Source: Oleiharenicola lentus
GTDB taxonomy: Bacteria > Verrucomicrobiota > Verrucomicrobiia > Opitutales > Opitutaceae
Assembly (NCBI RefSeq): GCF_004118375.1
Contig: NZ_SDHX01000001.1
Location: 1,367,693-1,431,692, forward strand
Direction of reading: 5' to 3'
Length of the DNA: 64,000 nt
In this document: positions 1-8,508 of the stretch, one piece after another
How the letters are laid out: the number at the start of each line of letters is the position of its first letter
How positions within the stretch are numbered: the first letter of the stretch is position 1
The notes under the pieces: generated by a model
Seen by the model: the letters and a program-made list of their open reading frames with translations, nothing else
The model's database searches: none
Told to the model about the DNA's origin: nothing
Program-made: the position numbers and the translations under genes

Positions 1-2
1 AC

Positions 3-1553
3 CTGACCAACGCCTACCCGCAGCTCACCGTGAGCGGCGGACGCGGCGCGAGCGTGACCCTGCGCTACGCCGAGGGACTCTTCGATGCGAAGGGCCAGAA
101 GGGTCACCGCGACGAGCACCAGGGCCGCGAGCTGCGCGGCCTGGGCGACCGCTTCCGGCCCGACGGCGGGACGCGCCGGCTTTTCGCGCCGATGGATTTC
201 CGCACCTACCGTTACCTGCAGCTCGACCTCGAGACCGGCACCGAACCGCTCACGATCGAGGATCTCAGCGGGGTGTTCACCGGTTATCCCTTCAAGGAGA
301 ACGCACGATTCACCAGCGACGATCCGGCGCTGGCCAAGATTTGGGAGGTCGGCTGGCGCACGGCGCGGCTGTGCGCGATCGACACCTACGTGGACTGCCC
401 CTACTACGAGCAGCTCCAATACGTCGGCGACACGCGCCTGCAGGCGCTCATCTCGCTCTACGTGTCGGGCGACGACCGGCTCGTGCGCAACGCCCTCGAA
501 CTCTACGACCGTTCGCGCCTCCCCGAGGGGCTCACGCAGAGCCGTTATCCGTCCTTCAGCCCGCAGCTTATCAACACGTTTTCGCTCTTCTGGGTGGACA
601 TGCTGCACGACTACTGGCGGCACCGCAGCGACGACGCCTTCCTGCGGGCGCGGCTCACCGGTGTGCAGTCCGTGCTCGCGTGGTTCGAGGCGAAGATCGA
701 TCCCGCCACCGGCCTGCTCGGGCCGCTGCCCTACTGGACCTTTGTGGACTGGGCCGACCAGTGGGGCTGGAACGAGGCGATGGGCATCGGCGGCGAGCCG
801 AGCGGAGCCCGCACCGGCGGGTCGAGCATCGTCACGCTCCACTACGCCGGCACCTTGCGGCGTGCGGCCGAACTCTGCCGCGCGCTCGGACAGGCCGAGC
901 TGGCCGCCCGCTATGGGCGAATCGCCGATGCGTTGCTCGCCGCGGTGAACCGCCATTGTTGGGATTCAGCCCGCCGGCTCTACGCCGACACGCCAGCCAA
1001 GGATATCTTCAGCCAGCACGCCAACGTCTTTGCCGTGCTCTCCGGTGCGGTCACCGGCGACGCCGCCCGCGATCTCATGCAGCGCGTGGAGGCCGACCGT
1101 TCGCTGATCCAGGCGACGACGTATTTCCGATTCTACCTGCTGCGGGCGAAAAAGGCGGCCGGTCTCGGCGACGAGTATCTCGCCGGTCTGGGCCAGTGGC
1201 ACGACATGCTCGCGCGCGGACTCACCACCTTTGCCGAGAAACCCGACCCGACCCGCTCCGACTGCCACGCGTGGAGCGCGACGCCGGTCTATGAATTCCT
1301 CGCGACCGTCTGCGGCATCGAGCCCGGCTCGCCCGGCTTCGCGACGGTGCGCATCACCCCGCACCTTGGCCATCTCCAGCAGGCATCCGCGAAGATGCCG
1401 CACCCGCGCGGCGAGATCGTCGTGGCGCTGCGGCGCGAAGGCGCCGGTCTGCACGCCGACGTCACGCTGCCCGAGGGTGTGACCGGCAGCTTGGAGTGGG
1501 GCGGCAAGAGCATCGCCTTGCGCGGCGGAGCGCAAAGCCTGCGCCTGCCCTGA
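3..1553 (+). CDS. alpha-L-rhamnosidase (GH78-like), C-terminal part, 5'-truncated by window edge
   Basis: The frame is open from the first complete codon, so the true start lies upstream; the GTG at 30 is internal. The visible 516 or so residues match the (alpha/alpha)6 barrel and C-terminal beta domain of GH78 rhamnosidases, which release L-rhamnose from plant and bacterial glycans. An aromatic FRTYRYLQL strand precedes the barrel. The acidic segment DCPYYEQLQYVGDTR corresponds to the family's DCPxRxExxxxxGD active-site region, where a Glu is the general acid; an Arg of the usual motif is replaced. The C-terminus has the beta-sandwich typical of the family. The N-terminal domains and any signal peptide are outside the window. 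Family assignment is good; substrate is inferred. Confidence 0.85.
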   Translation: MTNAYPQLTVSGGRGASVTLRYAEGLFDAKGQKGHRDEHQGRELRGLGDRFRPDGGTRRLFAPMDFRTYRYLQLDLETGTEPLTIEDLSGVFTGYPFKENARFTSDDPALAKIWEVGWRTARLCAIDTYVDCPYYEQLQYVGDTRLQALISLYVSGDDRLVRNALELYDRSRLPEGLTQSRYPSFSPQLINTFSLFWVDMLHDYWRHRSDDAFLRARLTGVQSVLAWFEAKIDPATGLLGPLPYWTFVDWADQWGWNEAMGIGGEPSGARTGGSSIVTLHYAGTLRRAAELCRALGQAELAARYGRIADALLAAVNRHCWDSARRLYADTPAKDIFSQHANVFAVLSGAVTGDAARDLMQRVEADRSLIQATTYFRFYLLRAKKAAGLGDEYLAGLGQWHDMLARGLTTFAEKPDPTRSDCHAWSATPVYEFLATVCGIEPGSPGFATVRITPHLGHLQQASAKMPHPRGEIVVALRREGAGLHADVTLPEGVTGSLEWGGKSIALRGGAQSLRLP

Positions 1554-1559
1554 GCCGCG

Positions 1560-2402
1560 TCAGCCGAGGGCTGTTTCGAGACGTTGAAAGGTTCGCTGCG
1601 CGCGCTCTGACGCGATCTGGTAGTCGCGCATTTCCAGGCCGGCTTTGCGGAAATTGTCGGCGCTCGGCTGCCAATAGCTCTCCTCCCCGGCGATGCCTTC
1701 AAACCGGTCGGAGGCGGAGGCCGCGGCCAGGGCGAGCAGGTGGATGATCGGGTTGTGCAGCTGGCCGGGGCGATAGTGGTGCCGGATGGCGATCACGGTT
1801 TCGTGGGGCAGGCGCCACTCCTTGAGGATGACCTGGGCGGCTTCGCAATTGTCCAGGCCCCAGTGGGCCTTTTCCCATTCGTCGATGGGTTGGCCGGCGG
1901 CGGGGTTGAAGGGCTGGATGGCCCCGCCGGTGCGCGGCACGAGTTCCAAGGCCATCATGCCGATGGAGCGGAGCAGGCCGACCGTGTAGCATCTGCGGCG
2001 ACTTTCGCCCGCCGGGACGGCCAGCTCCTCCATCAGGACGGCGGCAAACAGCGAGATGCGCCGCAGGCGGGCGGCGTCGATGCCGTGGAGCGGCAGTTTC
2101 TGTTCGGCCAGCTGCACGGAGGCCAGCGCGCCGACCAGGCGGTGCACCTCGGCAAAGCCGATGCAGCTGACGGCGTCCTCGGTCGAGGAAACGGGTTCCG
2201 CCCGCGCATAGACGGCGCTGTTGGCCATGCGGATCAGCCGCGAGGCGAGGGCGGGGTCCTGCTTGAGCAGTTCGGTCACCTCGCGGGCGTCGGTGCCCGG
2301 GTCGTTGATGAGCGTGCCCAGCTCGATGAGCAGGCGCGGCGCCCCCGGCAGCTCCTTGGCGGCGGCAATGAGTTCGGCGGGTGAAACAGGTGTCTGCAAC
2401 AT
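1560..2402 (-). CDS. HDOD domain signalling protein
   Basis: A 280-residue cytoplasmic protein built almost wholly of an HDOD domain, an HD-related output domain without the full metal-binding HD set. The N-terminal half has LPGAPRLLIEL followed by a helical DPALASRLIRMANSAVY segment, which is the hallmark of HDOD proteins. HDOD domains occur in regulators of motility, chemotaxis and second-messenger signalling, usually as protein-protein modules rather than enzymes. The gene converges with the rhamnosidase gene, its stop lying 6 bp beyond that stop. No receiver, GGDEF or EAL domain is attached, so its partner is unknown. Confidence 0.8.
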   Translation of the reverse strand: MLQTPVSPAELIAAAKELPGAPRLLIELGTLINDPGTDAREVTELLKQDPALASRLIRMANSAVYARAEPVSSTEDAVSCIGFAEVHRLVGALASVQLAEQKLPLHGIDAARLRRISLFAAVLMEELAVPAGESRRRCYTVGLLRSIGMMALELVPRTGGAIQPFNPAAGQPIDEWEKAHWGLDNCEAAQVILKEWRLPHETVIAIRHHYRPGQLHNPIIHLLALAAASASDRFEGIAGEESYWQPSADNFRKAGLEMRDYQIASERAQRTFQRLETALG

Positions 2403-2465
2403 GGACCCCTGACAACGGCACCAAGTCGGCCCGACTTGAGGGGGCCACGGGTGTGCTGGAACGGT

Positions 2466-2702
2466 TCACTGCCTTGGGCGCCGACGCACCCTCAGCGCCA
2501 GCCAGCCCAGCAGGAGGATGCCACCCGCGCCGGCCAGCCAGGATGGCCAGGCGGGCTCGGTGGCCGTCCCGCTGCCGCACAGCTCGACTCCGCCGGCGAG
2601 CAGGGCGAGACCGGGCAGCAGACAGAGTCCGCACTTGGGCAGCAAGGCCGCGCAGGCGAAGGGGATGAGGCCGCGGCGCAGCAGCTCAGCCGACCGGCGC
2701 AT
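2466..2702 (-). CDS. small Cys-containing two-helix membrane protein
   Basis: A 78-residue protein with two hydrophobic segments, around residues 10-36 and 54-70, a Cys-rich first segment (CAALLPKCGLCLLP) and a basic C-terminus (RVRRRPRQ). The start overlaps the end of the upstream DUF899 gene by 17 bp on the same strand, which suggests translational coupling and supports it being real. No family is recognised. The cysteines inside or next to the helix recall small heavy-metal or redox membrane proteins, but that is speculation. Confidence 0.5.
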   Translation of the reverse strand: MRRSAELLRRGLIPFACAALLPKCGLCLLPGLALLAGGVELCGSGTATEPAWPSWLAGAGGILLLGWLALRVRRRPRQ

Positions 2703-3408
2703 GATCGTAGCGATCGTGGTGGCGCACCCATTCCATGCCGTAGTCGAGGCCGGCTTCGTCGCGGCCCTTGGGCACGAGGTCGAGCAGGTGGTAGGTGCCC
2801 ATCACCACCTCGACGCCTCGGCCGTAGGTGGAGTAGGTGTGGTAAACCGTGCCGTCGTCTTCGCGCGCGAAGATGCTGATGCCGGGCGCCTCCTCGTGCG
2901 GGAACGGGCGCGGACCGTAGTTGTAGTAAACCCGGCCGGTGGCGACGTCCTCGGGCGTGAACGACACGTGGAAATCCTCGTTGAAGTCCGTCGCCGCGGC
3001 CGAAACCCAGGTCACGTTCCAGCCCATCCGCCGCTTGAAGGGCAGGATCTCCGCCAGCGGCGCGTGCGAGACGGCGGCGAAACTCACGTCGCGCGCGGCG
3101 AGGTGCATGGTCGTGGCGACGAAGTGGTCCATCATGAACGAGCAGCTCTTGCAGCCCTCGTCCCAGCCGGAGCCGAGCATGAAATGCTGGACCATGAGCT
3201 GGCTGCGGCCGGCGAACAGGTCGGCGAGCGACACACGGCCGCGCTCGGAGTCGAAATGGTAGGCTTTTTCAATCTTCACCCGGGGCAGGGCGCGGCGGCG
3301 GGCGGCGAGGGCGTCGCGCTGGCGGGTGAGTTCCTTCTCGGCGCCGAGCAGCTCGCGGCGGGCGGCGAGCCATTGGGCAGGAGTGACGGTGGGTGATGTG
3401 GTATTCAT
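2686..3408 (-). CDS. DUF899 thioredoxin-like protein
   Basis: A 240-residue protein of the DUF899 family, a thioredoxin-fold group of unknown function common in soil bacteria. Near residue 80 it has the pattern MLGSGWDEGCKSCSF, which contains the CxxC-like pair of the fold. Family-typical stretches follow (WNVTWVSAA, a strand rich in Phe and Tyr, and GMEWVRHHD near the C-terminus). The ATG at 3408 is preferred because it begins the conserved N-terminus (VTPAQWLAARRELL); an upstream ATG at 3438 adds ten non-conserved residues. It lies downstream of the ArsR/SRPBCC pair on the same strand with a gap of about 90 bp, so it may belong to the same regulon. Such proteins often sit beside SRPBCC genes. 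Confidence 0.85.
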   Translation of the reverse strand: MNTTSPTVTPAQWLAARRELLGAEKELTRQRDALAARRRALPRVKIEKAYHFDSERGRVSLADLFAGRSQLMVQHFMLGSGWDEGCKSCSFMMDHFVATTMHLAARDVSFAAVSHAPLAEILPFKRRMGWNVTWVSAAATDFNEDFHVSFTPEDVATGRVYYNYGPRPFPHEEAPGISIFAREDDGTVYHTYSTYGRGVEVVMGTYHLLDLVPKGRDEAGLDYGMEWVRHHDRYDHAPVG

Positions 3409-3501
3409 GGGTTGATGTTGAGGGAAAGAGCAAGGCATGGCTCCGCCCGGGAGACGCAGGACGTCTCGAATGGCAGTCGCGGAGGTTAGGCCGGCGGAGG
3501 G

Positions 3502-4059
3502 CTAGGCTTTCGCCGCGGCGCGGAGTTTTTCGTATTCGGGCAGCAGGCGGGAGTGGGTGGCCCAGAGCGGCGGACGCGCGCTGCCCGCCAACTCGGCGAT
3601 GAGCAGGGCACAGTGCGTATGCCAGCCGCTGGCGAAGTTGCAGAGATCCGGCAGATCCTCGCCCTTGGCGCGGTGCGTGAGCACGAGCAGCACCTGCGAA
3701 CCCTGCGGGGTCAGCTCGAAGGTCACCTCGGAGTCGTCGCCGCCGAAGGTGTGGACGAGCAGCCGGGGCGGTTCGCAGCGCAGCACGCGGCCGCCGAAGG
3801 TCACGCCGGGGTCGTGGATGTGCTTGAACTTCTCCGGCGGCGTCTCGCCCGGCGCGAGCTTGGCATGGTGCATGATGAATTCGATCTTGCCGCCCGGTTT
3901 CGCCTCGAAGATTCCGCCGGAGAGCCAGCGGATGCGCTTCTCGGGATTGATCAGGTAGTCCCAGACCCGCTCGATCGGGCCGGGGAGGAGGCGGACCATG
4001 CGCAGTTCGCCGGGCGAGCTGAACTGGGCGTGGGCCTGGTTGTCGGGCGTGGATTTCAT
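3502..4059 (-). CDS. SRPBCC (AHSA1-like) domain protein
   Basis: A 185-residue START-like/SRPBCC protein of the bacterial AHSA1 type, a helix-grip fold with a hydrophobic ligand cavity. Family features are the N-terminal strand ERVWDYLINPEKRIRWL, the central Gly-rich GGKIEFIM strand and the C-terminal amphipathic helix beginning with an ASGWHTH motif. The gene overlaps the upstream ArsR regulator by four bases (ATGA) and is certainly co-transcribed with it. ArsR-SRPBCC pairs of this form are common and the SRPBCC protein is presumed to bind a small hydrophobic ligand. The ligand is unknown. Confidence 0.88.
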   Translation of the reverse strand: MKSTPDNQAHAQFSSPGELRMVRLLPGPIERVWDYLINPEKRIRWLSGGIFEAKPGGKIEFIMHHAKLAPGETPPEKFKHIHDPGVTFGGRVLRCEPPRLLVHTFGGDDSEVTFELTPQGSQVLLVLTHRAKGEDLPDLCNFASGWHTHCALLIAELAGSARPPLWATHSRLLPEYEKLRAAAKA

Positions 4060-4385
4060 TTTTTGGAAGCTTTCTTGGCGGCGGCGTCCTCGCTGCGCAG
4101 CTCGCGCTCCAGGGCGTCGAGGCGGCGCGACCAGAAGGCGCGGGTTTTTTCCAGCCAGGCGCCGAGTTCGTCGAGGCCGGCGGGGTTGAGGGACTGGATG
4201 CGGGACTTGCCCTCGGCGCGGGTGACGACGAGACCGGCGTCGCGGAGCACGTTGAGGTGCTGGGAAATCGCGGGAGCGCTGACGTCAAACTCGTCAACCA
4301 GTTCGCCGGCGGTGCGGTCGCGCTGGGCGAGCAGCTCGACGATGCGACGGCGGGTGGGATCGGCGAGGGCTTCGAGACTGAGCAT
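4056..4385 (-). CDS. ArsR-family winged-helix repressor
   Basis: A 109-residue protein with the compact ArsR/SmtB winged helix. LADPTRRRIVELLA opens the domain, the recognition helix is in DVSAPAISQHLNVLRDAGLV and the wing includes VTRAEGKSRIQSL. No metal-binding ELCVCDL-type cysteine motif is present, so it is not a classic arsenic or zinc sensor. It belongs to the subclass paired with SRPBCC proteins. It is the first gene of a two-gene operon (ATGA overlap with the SRPBCC gene). A perfect inverted repeat starts ten bases upstream of its ATG, which suggests autorepression. The ATG at 4385 is chosen because it exactly begins the conserved domain. Confidence 0.92.
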   Translation of the reverse strand: MLSLEALADPTRRRIVELLAQRDRTAGELVDEFDVSAPAISQHLNVLRDAGLVVTRAEGKSRIQSLNPAGLDELGAWLEKTRAFWSRRLDALERELRSEDAAAKKASKK

Positions 4386-4394
4386 GGCGGAAAT

Positions 4395-4417
4395 ATTAAG
4401 CAAACGCTTAATTAAGC
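4395..4417. promoter_or_regulatory. probable ArsR operator (7-4-7 inverted repeat plus a third half-site)
   Basis: ATTAAGC at 4395-4401 and its exact reverse complement GCTTAAT at 4406-4412 flank the spacer AAAC. A further ATTAAGC lies at 4411-4417, overlapping the second arm by two bases. The site sits in the 90-bp gap between the ArsR gene (start 4385) and the divergent FKBP gene (start 4476), next to the ArsR start, where a bound dimer would block transcription or initiation. Symmetry is seen directly; binding by this ArsR is inferred. Confidence 0.6.
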
Positions 4418-4475
4418 AAGCACTAAAACGAAAATCCTGTCTTGGCGGAGTCCTTGTGCGCCCTAGTTTGGCGGC

Positions 4476-4961
4476 ATGTCGCGCTTGTTTACCCTTCTGG
4501 CCGTCCTGTTGCTCGCCGGTTGCACGCCCAAGGAACCGCCGCCCCCGCCCGCGCCGGTGAAGTCCGAGCTGGAGCTGAAGCGGGAGAAGTTCTTCGGTGC
4601 CGCGGCGGCGCAGGATAAAGCGATCGACTGGCGCAGCAGCGGTCTCGGCGTGAAGCTCATCACGGCGGGCGAGGGCGTTTCCCCGACCGCCTCCGACAAG
4701 GTGCGCGTCCACTACACGGGGACGCTGGCCGACGGCACGGTATTCGATGACACCCGTGCCAAGGGCAAGCCGGCGCAGTTTGCGCTGAGCCAGTTGCTGC
4801 GGGGGATGACCGAGGGCATTGGCTACCTCAAGCCCGGCGGTCGCGCGGTGCTCTACATTCCGCCGAGCCTGGGCTACGGCAGCATGCGCGCCGGCAGCAT
4901 CCCGCCGGTGTCGGGCCTGACGTTCGATGTGGAGCTGCTCGAGGTGCTGCCGCGGGAGTAG
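4476..4961 (+). CDS. FKBP-type peptidyl-prolyl cis-trans isomerase lipoprotein
   Basis: A 161-residue secreted isomerase. A short signal peptide ends in the lipobox LLAGC, so Cys16 should be lipidated and the protein membrane-anchored. A Pro-rich linker follows, then an FKBP domain from about residue 55 to the end with the family signatures VRVHYTGTLADGTVFDDT and GMTEGIGYLKPGG, and the C-terminal VELLEVLPRE strand. FKBPs accelerate X-Pro bond isomerisation during folding; this one would act in the periplasm. It is transcribed divergently from the ArsR gene and followed by an 84-bp palindromic repeat. Confidence 0.93.
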   Translation: MSRLFTLLAVLLLAGCTPKEPPPPPAPVKSELELKREKFFGAAAAQDKAIDWRSSGLGVKLITAGEGVSPTASDKVRVHYTGTLADGTVFDDTRAKGKPAQFALSQLLRGMTEGIGYLKPGGRAVLYIPPSLGYGSMRAGSIPPVSGLTFDVELLEVLPRE

Positions 4962-4978
4962 GGGGGCGAGTCCGGGAC

Positions 4979-5062
4979 GTAGCCGCGTTTGAGTCCCGCA
5001 TTTGCGGGATGAAAGCGTGGTCAGGGGACGACCACGTTGTCGCTTCGCTCCAACGCGGCTAC
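4979..5062. repeat. 84-bp intergenic palindrome, family A copy 1
   Basis: Outer arms GTAGCCGCGTT and AACGCGGCTAC (11 bp) are perfect reverse complements. Two smaller hairpins lie inside, a GTCCCGC/GCGGGA stem and a GCGTGGTC/GACCACG stem. Related copies are at 13504-13633 and 16759-16842. It lies between the convergent FKBP and DUF1272 genes and could act as a bidirectional transcription stop, but it has no T-tract. Confidence 0.75.
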
Positions 5063-5086
5063 GCCGGAACTTAACTCCGTTTCGTC

Positions 5087-5395
5087 TTACCGCCGCTCCG
5101 GTGCGATCAGCCGGATCTCCGCGGCGAACGCGGCATGCGCTGCCGCCTCCACGGGCCGGTGCTTCACGGTGGTCGAGGCCGGATCGGCACCGAGGTAGTT
5201 GTTGCCTTTCCAGTTCCGGGCCGGTCGCACGGGACGCGGGGTGAATCCGCCGCCGCAGTTGGGGCACACATTGAGGAGCACGCCCTCGACGCAGTCGGCG
5301 CAGAAGGTGCATTCGTAGGAGCAGATGCGCGCCTCGGTGGAGGCGGGCGGCAGCGCGCGGTGGCAGTTTTCGCAGCTGGGGCGGAGTTCGAGCAT
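5087..5395 (-). CDS. DUF1272 small zinc-finger-like protein
   Basis: A 102-residue protein matching the DUF1272 family. Cysteines are arranged as CENC near residue 8, then CSYECTFCADC and CPNCGGGF, enough for two zinc sites of a treble-clef or RING-like fold. The family's characteristic opening MLELRPSCENC and the Pro-Arg-rich segment after the last cysteines are present. The family has no assigned function. The C-terminal 40 residues extend beyond the core. It stands alone between convergent and divergent neighbours. Confidence 0.85.
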   Translation of the reverse strand: MLELRPSCENCHRALPPASTEARICSYECTFCADCVEGVLLNVCPNCGGGFTPRPVRPARNWKGNNYLGADPASTTVKHRPVEAAAHAAFAAEIRLIAPERR

Positions 5396-5622
5396 GGCCC
5401 GAGATTCGCGGAAAATCCGGATGGGTCGAGTCGCGAACCGGTGGCGCCGGCACAGCTGACCGCCGGGACGGCGGGTGCAGCATCGTTGCCCGTCACATTC
5501 AAGTCCGGGCCAGGCTGTGCCGATGAACAGCCTGTCACCTAAAACCCTTTCTGCTCCAGCTTCCCCCTCCGGCTGTGGTGCGTCCCTTTTTTCGGGCCAA
5601 CCCTGGTCGCGCTGGCGCTGCC

Positions 5623-7536
5623 ATGACCAAGATCCATCACAAGCTCCTCGTGCTCAGCCTGGCGGCACTGCTCTGCCTGGCTGTTTTTGCCGGGCTGGTC
5701 ATCCGTGCCGCCTGGCAGGAATACCACAGCCTGGCCAACTTCCAGCGCACCAGCCAAGTCTCCCGCACGGCCTACGAGCTGGCGAAAGACATCACCGATG
5801 AGCGGCAGGCCGCCTATTACGCGTCGGCGTTCCTCGGTGAGGGCGCCCCGGCGGAGCAGCTCGCGCGCTACTCCGCCCGGGTGGATGCCAGCCGGCAGCG
5901 GCTCGCGCGGCTGCGCGACCTGGCCGCGGAGAACCAGGCGGCGGCCTCCGCGCGTTTCAGCGGTGCGCTGCGCGCCGCGATCGCGGCCGAGGGCCGGCTC
6001 GACGCCCTTCGCGCCGAGATCCTCGCCCCCGGGCGTCCGCAGGTGCAGGACCTCGACTCCCCGCTCAAGAGCAAGGCGCTCTCGGCCTACGACACCTTTC
6101 TCGCCGCCCAAGCCGGCATTTTGCCCGCGCTCGCGCAGGAGACGCACGACGCCGAACTCGTGCGGCGCATCACCACGCAGGACAATGTCGCCCGTCTGCA
6201 GAAGGACCTCTGGAAAGTACGCGGCCTCGTCGCCACGGCGCTGCGCACCGACAAGTTGTCCGACACGGCCGTGACGGAGATGAAGCTCAAGCTGCTCGGC
6301 ATCGACGACCATCTGTCGCGGCTGCACACCCTGGCTGACGAGGAGACCGCGGGCGCGGTGGGCCGGCTCGCTGCCGATGCCGACTACCAGCTGGTCACCG
6401 GTCTGGCCGGCAAGCTCCGGGATCGCGGCGCCAAGGCCACGGGTTTCAAGGAATTCGGCACACTCGCCGACTACCAGGGCGGTCCCTCCGCCCGGCTGGA
6501 GCGCACGTTCACGGGCCTCGCCGCGCAGGTGAACGCCGCGACCGAGGCCTACACCGCCGCCCGGCTCGCCGAGGCGCGCACGCGGCTGGTGGGCTGGTCG
6601 GCCTTCTGCGCGGTTTCCGTGGTCGGCCTCTCCCTGCTCATGATTTCCATTTCGCGGGGCATCGCGCGCTCGTTGCGGGTGGTCAGCCACCAGCTGGACG
6701 AGTCCGGCACGCAGGTGCGCGATGCGGCCCAGGTCATCGCCGAGTCGGCCGGCCGGCTCAGCAACGATGCCTGTGCCCAGACGGCCTCGCTCGACGCCAT
6801 CGAGGGCGAGGTCCGGCGCCTGGCCGAAGCCTCGGCCGCGACGGTCACGCACATGCGGAAGCTGGCTGCCCTGGCGGAACGCTCCGCGACCGCCACCGAG
6901 GAGGGCAAGCGCGGTCTCGGTGAGTTGACCGCCGCCATGGCCGGTATCGAGAAGTCCACCGGCGAGGTGGCCGGCATTCTCAAGACCATCGACGACATCG
7001 CTTTTCAGACCAACGTTCTTGCGCTCAACGCCGCGGTTGAGGCCGCGCGGGCCGGCGAGGCCGGCGCGGGCTTCTCGGTCGTGGCCGAGGAAGTGCGCAA
7101 CCTCGCCCAGCGCAGCGCGCAGGCTGCCCGCGAGACCGCCGCCAAGATCGAGACTGCCGTCCACAACAGCCGGCAGGGCACCGAGCTTACGAAGCGCACG
7201 GAATCCAGCTTCCTCGAGATTTCCCGCATCACGGCCGACCATCACGCGATCGTCCGCGAGGTGGAGCAGGCCTCGCACCAGAGCACGGAGGGCGTGGCCC
7301 AGGTCAACCAGGCCATCGGTCACGTCGGCGAGATCACCCGCCGCACCGCCGCGATGGCCGAGGAAAACGCCGCCGCCGCCGCGGAAATGCGCGCGCAGAT
7401 CGAACGCCTCGCCGCCGCCGTCGCCCGGCTCGACGCCATGATCACAACTGCCCGTCGCGCGAAGATCGGCAGCGAGAAACCCTCTCATTCCGGTTCAAGA
7501 CGTCCTGCGCCCGGTCCGGTGTTGGCCGGAGTTTAA
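5623..7536 (+). CDS. methyl-accepting chemotaxis protein
   Basis: A 637-residue chemoreceptor. The first membrane helix spans about residues 7-28 and the second about residues 320-345; between them lies a helical periplasmic ligand-binding region of nearly 300 residues, large enough for a helical-bundle sensor. The cytoplasmic part is a long coiled coil whose hairpin tip is [20 protein letters not shown], the universally conserved CheA/CheW contact. No HAMP consensus is obvious after TM2. The ATG at 5623 is chosen because MTKIHHKLL immediately precedes TM1; an upstream in-frame start adds Arg-rich residues. No cheA, cheW or cheR gene is near, so it is an orphan receptor. The ligand is unknown. 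Confidence 0.9.
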   Translation: MTKIHHKLLVLSLAALLCLAVFAGLVIRAAWQEYHSLANFQRTSQVSRTAYELAKDITDERQAAYYASAFLGEGAPAEQLARYSARVDASRQRLARLRDLAAENQAAASARFSGALRAAIAAEGRLDALRAEILAPGRPQVQDLDSPLKSKALSAYDTFLAAQAGILPALAQETHDAELVRRITTQDNVARLQKDLWKVRGLVATALRTDKLSDTAVTEMKLKLLGIDDHLSRLHTLADEETAGAVGRLAADADYQLVTGLAGKLRDRGAKATGFKEFGTLADYQGGPSARLERTFTGLAAQVNAATEAYTAARLAEARTRLVGWSAFCAVSVVGLSLLMISISRGIARSLRVVSHQLDESGTQVRDAAQVIAESAGRLSNDACAQTASLDAIEGEVRRLAEASAATVTHMRKLAALAERSATATEEGKRGLGELTAAMAGIEKSTGEVAGILKTIDDIAFQTNVLALNAAVEAARAGEAGAGFSVVAEEVRNLAQRSAQAARETAAKIETAVHNSRQGTELTKRTESSFLEISRITADHHAIVREVEQASHQSTEGVAQVNQAIGHVGEITRRTAAMAEENAAAAAEMRAQIERLAAAVARLDAMITTARRAKIGSEKPSHSGSRRPAPGPVLAGV

Positions 7537-7554
7537 GACGGAAAGCGAATGGAG

Positions 7555-7574
7555 CCGGGGTGCCCTCACCCCGG
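7555..7574. terminator. hairpin between convergent genes
   Basis: CCGGGGT and ACCCCGG (7 bp, loop gccctc) form a perfect stem between the chemoreceptor stop and the stop of the convergent secreted-protein gene. There is no strong T-run on either side, so it may be a weak or Rho-assisted terminator. Confidence 0.5.
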
Positions 7575-7585
7575 ATTTGCCGCTC

Positions 7586-8101
7586 TCAGCGCCGGCCGCC
7601 GCGCTCGCCGTTCACGAAGGGCATCGCCCGCATCGCCGGGAGGGCTTCGCTGACCGGTCCGACGCTGGGATAAAACAACGGGTAGCCATAGCCCGGGTAG
7701 TAACCGCCGAGGCCGTCACCCTTGTAGCTCGAGTACGAGAAGCTCACGCTGAGGCCAGTGACCGGGTCGTGAAAACCGACCCAGCCCGAGGTGCCGTAGA
7801 AACTGCCCTGGCTGCTGGCCCCGACGGTCACGCTCATGCCGCCGTGTACGCGCAGGCGGCCTTGCTCGCTGAGCACGTCGCCCTCCTTGAGTCGCGGACG
7901 CGGCTTGGGCGCGGGGCGGGACAATTCCTCGGCCGCGAGGGCCGCGAGTTGGTCGGTCTGCGCCGCACTCAGGGTCGGGCGCTCCGCCGGCTGGGTCACG
8001 GTCGAGGCGGGAACGGTATCATCGGCGTGGAGACCGGGCGCACCGGTCATCAGCCATCCCGACAAAAACCAGACCGGGCGAAGCATGCGGAGGATAACCA
8101 T
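7586..8101 (-). CDS. secreted protein of unknown function
   Basis: A 171-residue protein with a signal peptide (about residues 1-26, ending GLHA before DDTVPAS). A low-complexity Pro/Lys/Arg stretch and a C-terminal half rich in Gly, Tyr and Ser (GGYYPGYGYPLFYP) follow. No family is recognised. The Gly/Tyr pattern is common in outer-surface or cell-envelope proteins. The ATG at 8101 was chosen because it places the hydrophobic segment at the N-terminus; a second ATG at 8086 is possible. It converges with the chemoreceptor gene. Confidence 0.6.
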   Translation of the reverse strand: MVILRMLRPVWFLSGWLMTGAPGLHADDTVPASTVTQPAERPTLSAAQTDQLAALAAEELSRPAPKPRPRLKEGDVLSEQGRLRVHGGMSVTVGASSQGSFYGTSGWVGFHDPVTGLSVSFSYSSYKGDGLGGYYPGYGYPLFYPSVGPVSEALPAMRAMPFVNGERGGRR

Positions 8102-8508
8102 GGGGTGCTGTGACCCTTGGGTCGGACGGCGGTTCCGGCAACACATTAGGCCGTCGGAATCCAATTCCACGGAGGGATTGGCCACATCCTGTTGCGGCGC
8201 TCTCGCCGCCCAGGACCAGTCGCCCTGCCGACGCAGTGGCTGGAAGCACAAAAGACGCAAAACTGAGGAAGGTAGTCATTCTGCGAGCCAGGACCAAACC
8301 GAAGCCTGTTTGGGTGGGACCACCAATAAACATCCTTACCGTCATCCTGAGCCGTGCGGAGGATCCAGGAGCGCAACCGCCTGCGGCCATCATGCTGGAT
8401 CCTTCACTTCGTTCAGGATGACAATAGGGAGATTTTGGAGAGGACCTGGGAAGACAACCGGCGTGGTTCAGGTTGACCCGCTGGGGGCGGGCCGGCCTGC
8501 TTGGCGCC
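8102..8508. other. 407-bp gene-poor intergenic stretch
   Basis: This separates the divergent secreted-protein gene (start 8101) and the DTW-domain gene (start 8509). The only organised element seen is the 82-bp inverted repeat at 8341-8422. No convincing open frame or promoter consensus was identified in the rest. Confidence 0.5.
8341..8422. repeat. 82-bp GTCATCCTGAGC inverted repeat, copy 1
   Basis: Starts GTCATCCTGAGC and ends CAGGATGAC; inner arms AGGATCCAG and CTGGATCCT are perfect complements. The element is 82 bp, the same length as the copy at 35501-35582. The terminal sequence is that of a repeat type widely scattered in bacterial genomes and resembles a non-coding mobile element. 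No transposase is adjacent. Confidence 0.75.

Noticed and set aside
5539-7488. Long open frame antisense to the chemoreceptor gene
   Set aside because: Same reason: an Arg/Gly-rich mirror of a high-GC coding region, with no family-like motifs.
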